Origin: Thermodesulfobacteriota bacterium
GTDB lineage: Bacteria; Desulfobacterota; Desulfobacteria; Desulfobacterales; RPRI01
NCBI GenBank assembly: GCA_030836965.1
Contig: JAUPLM010000269.1
Span: forward strand, 1-9,612
DNA length: 9,612 nucleotides
Direction: 5' to 3'
Shown here: piece after piece, positions 1 through 7,043 of the stretch
How positions within the stretch are numbered: position 1 is the stretch's first letter
Layout of the letters: every line of letters starts with the position of its first letter
The notes under the pieces: model-generated
The model's input: only the letters and a program-made list of their open reading frames with translations
The model's database searches: none
What the model was told of the DNA's origin: nothing
Translations under genes and position numbers: made by a program

Positions 1-462
1 CGATCTCAGCAGAAGTATATCGACATTTTTGGTGGTAAGGCGGCTGATATGCTCCATGCCGGCTTCATTATCTATAACCATATAAGGGTAGTTGTCTGTA
101 AGGCGTTCTAGAAAACCGGTCAAAAGGGTATTTGCGGCGCAGTAGCAACCCGCACCCTCAGGCTGTCCCATTACTACAAGGTCATACCCGGGCGCTTCGA
201 CTACAGCCTGTTCCAGTTTCATAGACATGAAGACATCTTTTGTCATGCTGCCGGGAACAACCCCTTTTTTCATTTCCTCTCTTGCGTTTCCGAGTGTATC
301 GGCTACTTTCAGACCTAGCACTTCATTTAAATTTGCATTGGAATCGGCATCAACGGCGAGAACCGGGGTTTTTCCTCTGGCAGTAAGGTATTTGACAAGA
401 AGGCCGGATATAGTTGTTTTACCGGTTCCTCCTTTTCCTGCGAGGGCAATGGAAAAAGGCAT
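1..462 (-). CDS. cooC: CooC-type nickel-insertion ATPase (partial, N-terminal 154 residues)
   Basis: This is the N-terminal part of a MinD/ParA-like P-loop ATPase of the CooC/AcsF family; the C-terminus lies beyond the left edge. The family uses ATP to help insert nickel into the C-cluster of CO dehydrogenase or acetyl-CoA synthase in the cytoplasm. Visible motifs are a deviant Walker A GKGGTGKTT (residues 9-17), VDADSNANL (38-46), GQPEGAGCYCAAN (99-111) with the C-x-C pair C106/C108, which in CooC lies at the dimer interface and binds metal, and a switch-II-like DNEAGMEHISR (131-141). The start at 462 follows the Shine-Dalgarno stretch AAGGAAGAG at good spacing. The gene points away from the acyl-CoA dehydrogenase and is probably first in a leftward operon. 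Family assignment is firm. Whether it serves CODH or ACS cannot be told from this fragment. Confidence 0.9.
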   Translation of the reverse strand, partial: MPFSIALAGKGGTGKTTISGLLVKYLTARGKTPVLAVDADSNANLNEVLGLKVADTLGNAREEMKKGVVPGSMTKDVFMSMKLEQAVVEAPGYDLVVMGQPEGAGCYCAANTLLTGFLERLTDNYPYMVIDNEAGMEHISRLTTKNVDILLLRS

Positions 463-897
463 ATATGCTCTTCCTTTTTGTGATTATTACGTCAGATCTT
501 CGGGTAACGCACCGGATTGCCCGGGCCGCTTCACAACACGGCGGACAGATCCAAAACCAGGGCTATTATGCGTTATTAAAAGCTATCCACGCTCAAAATC
601 AAACAATAAGTTTTTGACAATTAGGACAGATGACACAAACAGTCAAGTAACTTTTAATGAGCATATGAACTTACCAAATCACGATAACTTTATAAAAAGT
701 TAAAACCAGTTTTGCCATTGCGGGTAACCCGCCTGAGGCGGACTCTCCCGCCGTTTGAGATAAACGGCTTAAACTCCTTGCAAAAGAGATACCCCTATGC
801 TAAAAAACCAGCAATATGTTTGTATTATGAAAAGTTAATGATATCAAAATGGATCTGGATCTTTAACCGTAAAAACATTTTCAGGGGGTGTCATAAG
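463..897. other. Non-coding divergent spacer between cooC and the acyl-CoA dehydrogenase gene
   Basis: This 435-bp stretch separates two divergent genes and should hold both promoters. I see no convincing gene: reading frames here lack ribosome-binding sites and familiar protein sequence. It contains a perfect -35-like TTGACA on plus at 614-619 without a good -10 at 16-18 bp, a weak AT-rich inverted repeat AACTTT-ATAA-AAAGTT at 686-701, and the GC-rich stem-loop cluster at 721-768 (listed separately). No promoter could be assigned with confidence. Confidence 0.6.
721..768. repeat. Cluster of short, partly mutually exclusive stem-loops upstream of the acyl-CoA dehydrogenase
   Basis: Four inverted repeats are packed into 48 bases: CGGG-TAA-CCCG (721-731), CCGCC-TGA-GGCGG (729-741), GGCGG-ACTCTC-CCGCC (737-752) and GCCGTTT-GAGAT-AAACGGC (750-768). 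Neighbouring arms overlap, so the second and third hairpins compete for the same GGCGG, and the third and fourth compete for bases 750-752. The cluster lies 130-177 bp before the start codon at 898. It could be an attenuator-like leader if transcribed, a protein-binding region, or a REP-like dispersed repeat. The sequence alone does not decide between these. Confidence 0.5.
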
Positions 898-2052
898 ATG
901 GATTTTGAATTAAACAAGTCTCAAAAAGAGATTCAAAAAGCGGCCAGGGATTTTGCAAAAGGTGAATTTGATAAAGAGCTTGCCCTCGAACTTGACAAAA
1001 AACATGAATTCCCCAGGGATATCTGGAAAAAAGCAGCCGATCTGGGCTTTATTGGTATTCATTATCCCGAAAAATATTCAGGACAGGGACTTGGAATTCT
1101 GGAAAATATTCTTGTTGCGGAAGAGCTTTGCAGCAAGGATTCAACCATAGGAAGCTGCGTGGTTCTTTCGAGTTTTGCATCCGAATGCATTTTACGGTTC
1201 GGAAGCGACGCCCTTAAAGAAAAATTTCTTCCGCAGGTGGCGGAAGGGAAAGTACTTTCAGCCGGAGCTTTTACGGAACCCGATCATGGCTCCGATATAA
1301 CATTTATGAATACGTCGGCTGTAAAAGAAGGAAATGAGTTGGTCATCAACGGAAGCAAGACTTTTATTACAAACGGTGCCATCGCGGGCTTTTTTACGGT
1401 TCTCTGCCAGACGGACCAGAATATCAAGCCTTCTCACAAAGGAATCAGCATGGTACTGGTTGAGGCGGACAGGAAAGGGGTCTCAACATCAGATGTCGGA
1501 CATAAAATGGGTATCCGGATGATGGCGACTTCTGAAGTTGTCTTCAAGGATGTTCGTGTTCCTGCATCAAATCTTATAGGTGAGGAAGGAAAAGGTTTTT
1601 ACCAGGTACTTGAATTTTTCGATGAAAGCAGGATTCTGATAGCGGCACAGGCTCTGGGAATAGCACAGGGCGCTTTTGACAGGGCGATTGCATACGTAAA
1701 ACAGAGAGAGCAGTTCGGTAAGAAGATAGCACAGTTCCAGGTGACCCAGCACAAGCTTGCTGATATGGCAACCAAAATAGAGCTGGCAAGACTCATAACG
1801 TATAAAGCCGCCTGGAACTACGATCAGGGACGAATAGATCCCAAGTTGACCTCAATGGCCAAGATGTATGCGGCAAGAGCCGCTGTTGAAGTGGCGGATG
1901 AAGCCATTCAGCTTCTGGGAGGCTACGGATACATGACAGAGTACGAGGTTGAGCGGTTCTACCGTGACGCCAAAATTACCGAAATTTACGAAGGAACAAA
2001 AGAAATACAGAAAAACACTATTGCAAGCGCGCTGCTTGGCAAGTTCAAATGA
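898..2052 (+). CDS. Acyl-CoA dehydrogenase (384 aa)
   Basis: This is a full-length FAD-dependent acyl-CoA dehydrogenase. It forms the trans-2 double bond in an acyl-CoA thioester and passes the electrons to electron transfer flavoprotein in the cytoplasm. The family order is clear: an N-terminal helical domain (about 1-115), a beta-domain with the signature FTEPDHGSD near residues 126-134, and a C-terminal helical domain with QREQFGK, QLLGGYGYM and YRDAKITEIYEGT. The Glu in IYEGT (E365) matches the catalytic base of short/medium-chain enzymes. The His in PDHGSD replaces the usual small residue. The start at 898 has the ribosome-binding site AGGGGGTG (883-890) seven bases upstream and begins MDFELNKSQ, typical of the family. 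An in-frame extension back to 712 would cross the stem-loop cluster and is unlikely. Chain-length or aryl specificity cannot be read from the sequence. The ETF-QO gene 2 kb away fits the same pathway. Confidence 0.95.
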   Translation: MDFELNKSQKEIQKAARDFAKGEFDKELALELDKKHEFPRDIWKKAADLGFIGIHYPEKYSGQGLGILENILVAEELCSKDSTIGSCVVLSSFASECILRFGSDALKEKFLPQVAEGKVLSAGAFTEPDHGSDITFMNTSAVKEGNELVINGSKTFITNGAIAGFFTVLCQTDQNIKPSHKGISMVLVEADRKGVSTSDVGHKMGIRMMATSEVVFKDVRVPASNLIGEEGKGFYQVLEFFDESRILIAAQALGIAQGAFDRAIAYVKQREQFGKKIAQFQVTQHKLADMATKIELARLITYKAAWNYDQGRIDPKLTSMAKMYAARAAVEVADEAIQLLGGYGYMTEYEVERFYRDAKITEIYEGTKEIQKNTIASALLGKFK

Positions 2053-2135
2053 TCGAAGCCCGGACTGCTTTATCCTGCTTCCGTATGTGTTTAATAAACC
2101 GGGATTTTTGCACAACATCAGCTTACAGGGCCTGA

Positions 2136-2159
2136 CAGGGGGTATGCGCTTATCCCCTG
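2136..2159 (+). other. Stem-loop between the acyl-CoA dehydrogenase and phasin-like genes
   Basis: CAGGGGGTA (2136-2144) can pair with TATCCCCTG (2151-2159) around the six-base loop TGCGCT, giving nine pairs including one G-U in plus-strand RNA. No T-run follows, so it is not a canonical intrinsic terminator. It lies in the 159-bp spacer after the dehydrogenase stop and may serve as a 3' mRNA-stabilising or partial-termination structure. Confidence 0.45.
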
Positions 2160-2211
2160 CCGGGCATTGATAATAGTTATGCATACTTTAAAACCCGCAA
2201 AGGAGATAATT

Positions 2212-2523
2212 ATGCTTGATATGGTAAAAAAAGCAATGCTGACCGGAGTCGGTTTTGCAGTTAAGACCTGGGATGAAGTGGAGAAAATGGCGAAGGATAT
2301 GACCAAAAAAAGCAGAATGACGGAGAAGGAAGGGCAGAAGTTCCTAGACGATGTCCGGAAGAAATATGATGAGGCGCAGGAAAAGCTGGAGTCAAGAGCC
2401 GAAAAAATTGTTAAAGATCTCTTAAAGAAAGGCAATATCGCAACAAGTGATGATATCAGGGCTCTTAAAAAAGAAATAAGCGATCTTAAAAAAAAGATCA
2501 AGGGAGCGTCTCCGGAAAAATAA
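2212..2523 (+). CDS. Phasin-like coiled-coil protein (103 aa)
   Basis: This is a small, Lys/Glu-rich, almost wholly helical protein resembling the PhaF-type 'polyhydroxyalkanoate synthesis regulator phasin' family. These are short proteins thought to coat storage granules or act as coiled-coil scaffolds. Residues 1-20 are amphipathic with a short hydrophobic patch (LTGVGFAVKTW). About 20-70 is heptad-like charged helix, and after a short break at GNIATSDD a second coiled coil runs to about residue 97. There is no signal peptide or transmembrane segment. The start at 2212 follows a strong AAAGGAGATAATT ribosome-binding region. The gene lies 101 bp before ubiB in the same direction and may be co-transcribed. 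No PHA synthase gene is visible here, so a polymer-granule role is only family inference; a lipid-surface or cell-envelope role is equally possible. Confidence 0.7.
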   Translation: MLDMVKKAMLTGVGFAVKTWDEVEKMAKDMTKKSRMTEKEGQKFLDDVRKKYDEAQEKLESRAEKIVKDLLKKGNIATSDDIRALKKEISDLKKKIKGASPEK

Positions 2524-2624
2524 AAGAGACCTTTGCAACGATATCTTTTGGGCTTAGCAGGGAGTATGAGCATAGTATTATTCTATTTTATTATTCATAG
2601 ATCCCTCAAATCAAGGGCTGAAAA

Positions 2625-4322
2625 ATGCTCAGCATAAGAAAAATAGGCGTTATCGGGCGGACATACCGTCACCTCAACCGATACCGGCAGATACTTGCGG
2701 TTCTTTTCAGGTATGGGTTCGGCGACATAATTGAGCTTCTGAAGATAGAGCAGTATATAGAAATCGGCCTTCAGATGATTTCAAGAAAAAGGCGCGAACG
2801 GGTTGAAAAACTTACGAGAGCGGAAAGAATGAGGCTGGCCTTTGAAGAACTCGGCCCTACCTATATCAAGCTGGGCCAGGTTCTTTCCACCCGTCCGGAT
2901 CTTATCCCCGTTGATCTTACCCACGAACTTTCAAAACTTCAGGATGAGGTTCCTCCTTTTCCTTTCAGCGAAGCAAAAAAGATAATAGAGTCGGAGCTTG
3001 GCGTTTTGTCGGAAGAGATATTCGGGTCACTTGATGAAATACCGATTGCATCCGCTTCCATAGGCCAGGTCCACAGGGCAAAACTTATAGATGGCGATGA
3101 GGTCGCCATAAAAGTTCAGCGCCCCGGGATAAGAAAAACAATTGAAGTCGATCTTGAGATAATGCTTCATCTTGCAATGCTGATGGAGCGCCATGTTGAA
3201 GAGATATCCCTTCACCGCCCGGTAAAGATAGTGGAAGAATTCGCAAGAACGCTCGAAAAGGAGATCGATTACACTATCGAAGCCTCGAACATGGAGCGGA
3301 TCGGAAATCAATTCCTGAATGATTCCACCATATATATTCCTAAAGTCTATCGAGATCTCACGACATCGCATGTTCTTACGATGGAGTATATCGAAGGGAT
3401 AAAGGTTTCCGAAATATCCCGCATTGAAGAGGCGGGCTTAAACAGGAAAATCATTACTTCCCGCGGGGCGGATATATATCTTAAGCAGATTTTCGATCAC
3501 GGTTTTTTCCATGCGGATCCTCATCCCGGAAACATATTTGTTCTTCCCGGAAATATTATATGCCTTCTTGATTTTGGGATGACAGGTTTTGTCGACCGGC
3601 AGACACGTGAGGATTTTGTTGAACTGATAGAAAGCGTTGTAGTCAGGAGCGAGACAAAAGCCACTCAAATCCTGTTAAAAATAACAAGTTGGGATGACCA
3701 GCCGGATGTGCGTCTTCTTGAAAGGGATGTGGCTGAGTTCATGGGGGAGCACCTTTATAAGCCCTTGAAAGACATTAAAATCGGTAAGCTCCTGCAGCAC
3801 CTTCTTGAAGCAACTGCCCGTCACCGATTGAGAATCCCCCCCAATATTTTTCTGATGATGAAAGCGTTAAGCACGGTTGAAAGCGTTGCCGTCTCCCTTG
3901 ATCCGGAATTTGACATGATCGAGCATGTGGCTCCTTTTATAAAGCGTGTAAGACTCGACATGTTTACGCCGCAGAGAATGACCGTGGAAGTATTGGGGAT
4001 TGCCGCCGAATCGATTCAGTTTATGAGGCAGTTCCCGAAAGACATGCTTGAAATCACAAGGCTGATGAAGAATCACAAGCTTGGGATCAAGCTGGAACAT
4101 CACGGTCTTGATACTATGCTTTCAACCCATGACAGGGTCAGCAACAGGATATCTTTTTCAATTATAATCGCAGGACTTATCATAGGGTCGGCGCTTATTC
4201 TCGCATCCGCGATCCCCCCCCTGTTTTACGGGGTTTCGCTGCTTGGCATAATAGGTTTTGTCGCCGCGGCCATAATGGGCCTCTGGCTTCTGATATCCAT
4301 GATGCGAAGAGGGAGGTTGTAA
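2625..4322 (+). CDS. ubiB: UbiB/ABC1 (AarF) family atypical kinase, membrane anchored (565 aa)
   Basis: This is a complete UbiB/ADCK-type protein-kinase-like ATPase, a family required for synthesis or handling of isoprenoid quinones. Motifs appear in the expected order: the KxGQ motif (KLGQ, 82-85) in the family-specific N-terminal extension, an Ala-rich nucleotide loop ASASIGQ (142-148), the VAIK lysine (K163), EIDYTIEASN (213-222), the catalytic-loop-like HADPHPGN (296-303) and DFG (316-318). Two hydrophobic helices near the C-terminus (about 508-560) anchor it in the membrane. Length matches the bacterial family (about 540-565). The start at 2625 has only a weak AAGGG ribosome-binding site. 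The host probably uses menaquinone rather than ubiquinone, so the role here is best stated as quinone homeostasis. It converges on the ETF-QO gene with one base between stop codons. Confidence 0.92.
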   Translation: MLSIRKIGVIGRTYRHLNRYRQILAVLFRYGFGDIIELLKIEQYIEIGLQMISRKRRERVEKLTRAERMRLAFEELGPTYIKLGQVLSTRPDLIPVDLTHELSKLQDEVPPFPFSEAKKIIESELGVLSEEIFGSLDEIPIASASIGQVHRAKLIDGDEVAIKVQRPGIRKTIEVDLEIMLHLAMLMERHVEEISLHRPVKIVEEFARTLEKEIDYTIEASNMERIGNQFLNDSTIYIPKVYRDLTTSHVLTMEYIEGIKVSEISRIEEAGLNRKIITSRGADIYLKQIFDHGFFHADPHPGNIFVLPGNIICLLDFGMTGFVDRQTREDFVELIESVVVRSETKATQILLKITSWDDQPDVRLLERDVAEFMGEHLYKPLKDIKIGKLLQHLLEATARHRLRIPPNIFLMMKALSTVESVAVSLDPEFDMIEHVAPFIKRVRLDMFTPQRMTVEVLGIAAESIQFMRQFPKDMLEITRLMKNHKLGIKLEHHGLDTMLSTHDRVSNRISFSIIIAGLIIGSALILASAIPPLFYGVSLLGIIGFVAAAIMGLWLLISMMRRGRL

Positions 4323-4323
4323 G

Positions 4324-5997
4324 TTACACCATAGTATATCCGGGTCCTTCCCCGCCTTCAGGGCATGTCCATTTGATATTCCTGTACGGATCCTTGATAT
4401 CACACGTTTTGCAGTGGAGACAATTTGAAAAATTCAGTTTGAGCTTTCGCTTGCCGGTATTTTCGTCGGTTTCTATCGCATATACATCTCCGGGACAGAA
4501 CCTTGTGCATGGAGATTTGAATTTCTCATAGCATTCATTTACACATACATCCGTATCGTGAACTATGATGTGACACGGCTGGTCTTCCCTGTGCATTGTT
4601 TTTGAGAGATAGACCCCGGTCAGCTTGTCCACGTAAAGAGTCCCGTCAAAAATTTTCTTCCCCGCATCAGTCTTCCCCTTATCTCCGCCTGCTTTCAGGG
4701 GTTTCAGGGTGTCGCAGTCCTCTTCCGTATTCATCCCGTCTATAATACCGCGCCCTTTGGTAAAATACTGGGCCCCGAGATGTACGAATTTGATGAGGCC
4801 TTTTTTCGCAAGGGCCTGTGCGAAATTTCTTCCTTCGAGCAGCTCCTCCTTAATCGGGCTTTTATCAAAAAGAGTTTGATAATAACTCAGTGTTTCCGCA
4901 TTGAAGCTGTTTTCCTCCAGGGCTTTGATGATCGTTTCCGCCGCAAGCATGCCCGATTTCATGGAAACGTGTATTCCTTTCAACGCGGGGGTATTCTGGA
5001 AGGCGGCGGCTCCTCCCGTAAACAGAGCGCCGTTTACGAAGAGCTTGGGCATGGTGTAATATCCGCCGGTAGAGACGGTGCGCGCTCCCTGCTGCAGGAC
5101 TTTTCCGTCTTTTATGATCCGCGCCACAAATGGGTGACTTTTGAATTTTATAAATTCATCATATAAATCGAACATCGGATTATCATAGGAGAGTCCTGCA
5201 AGAAAACCTACCGTCACCTTATTATCTTTCATCTCATATATAAAGCCGCCGCCCGGAGTATCCAGGCCGAGCGGATAGCCGAGCGTATGAATATCATTGG
5301 CATTGCTTGAGGAAAAATAGTTATTTTCAGGCAGCTGGATTACTTCCTTTATTCCGGTTTCGTAAACCTGCGGCATTTTGCCCGAACAAATATCGAGCTT
5401 TTTCGCTATATCCTGCATCAGGCTTCCCCTTGCTCCTTCTCCAAAGACGGTGACCTTTGCCATAAGGTCTATTCCGGGCTCAAAATTACCCTTGGGAGAG
5501 CCGTCCTTCCCGAGCCCTTTATCTCCGGTTCTGACTCCTGTGACAGTCTTCCCGTTATCGTCATACAGGACTTCTTTTCCGGCAAATCCGGGGAATATGT
5601 TTATTCCGAGCTCAAGAGCGATCTCGCCAAGCCATTTCGTGAATTTTGAAAGGCTTATGATATAAAATCCCTTGTTGTGCATATGGCGGGGCGTAAAAGG
5701 CACCTTAAAATATCCGGTTTTTGTCAGAAAGACAAATTCATCTCCCCTTACAGTCGTTTCAACAGGACATCCTTTTTCAATAAAATCGGGAATCAGCTCC
5801 TGCAATGCCGTCGGATTTAATACAGCTCCGCTCAGGGCATGAGATCCGATCTCGGCGCCCTTTTCAATCAGAGCGACCTCGATTGAGATGTTTTTCTTTT
5901 TAGCAAGCTGCATCAACTTTATTGCGCCAGCCAGAGATGCCGGGCCCCCTCCCACGAAAAGCACGTCAAAATCGATTCTTTCTCTTTGCTGATCCAT
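4324..5997 (-). CDS. Electron transfer flavoprotein:quinone oxidoreductase (ETF-QO, 557 aa)
   Basis: This is a full-length ETF dehydrogenase, a monotopic FAD plus [4Fe-4S] protein that takes electrons from reduced ETF and reduces membrane quinone. Near the N-terminus is the dinucleotide-binding stretch FVGGGPASLAGA (14-25), followed by GSHALSGAVLNP (51-62). The middle resembles the quinone- and membrane-contact region. The C-terminal ferredoxin-like domain has the four cluster cysteines C501, C526, C529 and C532 (CLHCKTCDIKDPYRNIKW), spaced as in the mitochondrial enzyme. I chose the ATG at 5997 because AAGGTGG lies about five bases upstream; an in-frame GTG at 6006 would overlap that site. 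The product connects acyl-CoA dehydrogenases, such as the one at 898, to the respiratory chain. The ETF subunit genes are not in the window. Confidence 0.95.
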   Translation of the reverse strand: MDQQRERIDFDVLFVGGGPASLAGAIKLMQLAKKKNISIEVALIEKGAEIGSHALSGAVLNPTALQELIPDFIEKGCPVETTVRGDEFVFLTKTGYFKVPFTPRHMHNKGFYIISLSKFTKWLGEIALELGINIFPGFAGKEVLYDDNGKTVTGVRTGDKGLGKDGSPKGNFEPGIDLMAKVTVFGEGARGSLMQDIAKKLDICSGKMPQVYETGIKEVIQLPENNYFSSSNANDIHTLGYPLGLDTPGGGFIYEMKDNKVTVGFLAGLSYDNPMFDLYDEFIKFKSHPFVARIIKDGKVLQQGARTVSTGGYYTMPKLFVNGALFTGGAAAFQNTPALKGIHVSMKSGMLAAETIIKALEENSFNAETLSYYQTLFDKSPIKEELLEGRNFAQALAKKGLIKFVHLGAQYFTKGRGIIDGMNTEEDCDTLKPLKAGGDKGKTDAGKKIFDGTLYVDKLTGVYLSKTMHREDQPCHIIVHDTDVCVNECYEKFKSPCTRFCPGDVYAIETDENTGKRKLKLNFSNCLHCKTCDIKDPYRNIKWTCPEGGEGPGYTMV

Positions 5998-6043
5998 ATT
6001 TTCCACCTTTTAATGTATATTTTATGTCAAACAGATTTATAAA

Positions 6044-6062
6044 ATAGTTACAATATAACTAT
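6044..6062. promoter_or_regulatory. Possible operator palindrome upstream of ETF-QO
   Basis: ATAGTTA (6044-6050) and TAACTAT (6056-6062) form a perfect 7-bp inverted repeat around CAATA, 47-65 bp upstream of the ETF-QO start codon. It overlaps the -10 of the proposed minus-strand promoter, a position typical of a repressor site. The cognate regulator is unknown and no regulator gene is present here. The sequence is AT-rich, so chance is a real alternative. Confidence 0.35.
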
Positions 6063-6086
6063 AAAATCTGCAAGCTAAATTGACAC
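6058..6086 (-). promoter_or_regulatory. Candidate sigma-70-type promoter for the ETF-QO gene
   Basis: On the minus strand GTGTCA (complement of 6081-6086, 4/6 to the -35 consensus) is followed after 17 bp by TATAGT (complement of 6058-6063, 5/6 to the -10). Transcription would start about 50 bp before the start codon at 5997. It is the best-spaced pair I found in this spacer. Confidence 0.4.
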
Positions 6087-6108
6087 TGGTTTACTTGCAT
6101 CTCTTTAT
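6080..6108 (+). promoter_or_regulatory. Weak candidate promoter for the glycosyltransferase gene
   Basis: TTGACA (6080-6085) is a perfect -35 match, followed after 17 bp by CTTTAT (6103-6108), which matches only 3/6 of the -10 consensus. It overlaps the -35 of the divergent ETF-QO promoter candidate, so the two could compete. Only the position and the -35 support it. Confidence 0.25.
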
Positions 6109-6179
6109 CCCCGGATTGCTTTTTCCCTTTTGACATTGTAGCATGAACAATGAGCTGGGAATAGTACATGGTTAGAGAT

Positions 6180-6190
6180 CTTTGCATAAC
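6180..6190. repeat. 11-bp direct repeat, left copy (CTTTGCATAAC)
   Basis: CTTTGCATAAC here is repeated exactly at 7021-7031. The two copies bracket the glycosyltransferase gene. Both are followed by ATC, directly in the right copy and after one extra base in the left. It could mark an insertion or be a short dispersed repeat; chance is possible at this length. Confidence 0.45.
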
Positions 6191-6229
6191 TATCACCAGG
6201 AACTGACAGGAGAAAATAGGCCGGAGTTT

Positions 6230-7030
6230 ATGGTAAGCGTTGTTATACCGACATATAACAGGGGATGGATTTTAAAAGAGGCGGTTGATTCAGTCCTCTC
6301 TCAGGATTGCGAAAACTTTGAACTTATTGTGGTGGATGACGGTTCGACCGACAACTCTCAGGATGTGCTTTTTTCCTACGGGGACAAAATTAAAGTCATA
6401 CGGCAGGAAAATAAGGGTGTCAGCGCCGCGAGAAACAAAGGCATAGCCTCATCATCCGGAACTTATATAGCATTTCTTGATTCTGATGATCTATGGCTTC
6501 CCGGGAAACTTGAAGCTCAGCTTGAATTTTTCAGAAACAATCCGGATGCCCTCATATGCCAGACTGAGGAACTCTGGATAAGAAACGGAAGAAGGGTGAA
6601 TCCCGGGAAAAGGCATAAAAAGATATCAGGATTCTTTTTTGAAAAATCTCTTGAACTTTGCATGGTAAGTCCCTCTGCCGTCATGGTAAGAAGGGAGTTG
6701 TTCAATATGGCCGGCCTTTTCGACGAATCGCTGCCAGCATGTGAAGATTATGACATGTGGCTCAGGATAACCTGCAGGCATCCGGTATATCTTATTGATA
6801 TTCCGCTCATACTTAAAAGAGGCGGGCATAATGACCAGCTTTCCCGGATGCATTCTCTTGACAAGTACAGGATACGATCAATAAAAAAACTCCTTGAATG
6901 TGATCTGCTGTCAGAGGATCAGCAAAAGCTTGCGGAAAAAGTCCTGGCTGAAAAATGCCTTGTTTATGCCAAAGGCTGCAGAAAAAGAGGGCGCGTGGAC
7001 GAAGCCATTGAGTATGAGGGCTTTGCATAA
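6230..7030 (+). CDS. Family 2 (GT-A fold) glycosyltransferase (266 aa)
   Basis: This is a soluble nucleotide-sugar-dependent glycosyltransferase of the GT2 type. These usually act at the cytoplasmic face of the membrane in polysaccharide or glycan synthesis. It begins with the classic VSVVIPTYNR strand (2-11), then VVDDGSTD (34-41) for nucleotide binding, NKGVSAARNKG (61-71), the metal-binding DxD motif within FLDSDDLW (82-89), and CEDYDMWLRI (171-180) with the likely catalytic acid. No transmembrane segment is seen. ATG 6230 places the conserved strand at the N-terminus, though its GGAG lies only three bases upstream. A TTG at 6182 in the same frame is the alternative start. There are no other glycan genes nearby, so acceptor and sugar are unknown. 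The last codons and stop (GGC TTT GCA TAA) lie mostly within an 11-bp direct repeat, so the C-terminus may have been altered. Confidence 0.88.
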   Translation: MVSVVIPTYNRGWILKEAVDSVLSQDCENFELIVVDDGSTDNSQDVLFSYGDKIKVIRQENKGVSAARNKGIASSSGTYIAFLDSDDLWLPGKLEAQLEFFRNNPDALICQTEELWIRNGRRVNPGKRHKKISGFFFEKSLELCMVSPSAVMVRRELFNMAGLFDESLPACEDYDMWLRITCRHPVYLIDIPLILKRGGHNDQLSRMHSLDKYRIRSIKKLLECDLLSEDQQKLAEKVLAEKCLVYAKGCRKRGRVDEAIEYEGFA

Positions 7031-7031
7031 C
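7021..7031. repeat. 11-bp direct repeat, right copy (CTTTGCATAAC)
   Basis: This is an exact copy of 6180-6190. It supplies the final two sense codons (TTT GCA) and the TAA stop of the glycosyltransferase and lies 12 bp before the 222-bp inverted-repeat element. Neither repeat copy directly abuts that element, so it is not an obvious target-site duplication for it. Confidence 0.45.
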
Positions 7032-7043
7032 ATCTGACTAAAA

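Noticed and set aside
227..703. Plus-strand open frames over and beside the CooC-type gene
   Set aside because: They lie antisense to a clearly recognised gene or in the adjacent spacer, with no family resemblance or ribosome-binding site.
712..897. In-frame N-terminal extension of the acyl-CoA dehydrogenase
   Set aside because: It crosses the stem-loop cluster, has no ribosome-binding site and adds 62 residues unlike the family. The start at 898 has a strong site and the normal N-terminus.
6182..6229. Upstream TTG start for the glycosyltransferase
   Set aside because: No good ribosome-binding site precedes it, and the family's conserved first strand begins right after ATG 6230; it is kept only as an alternative.
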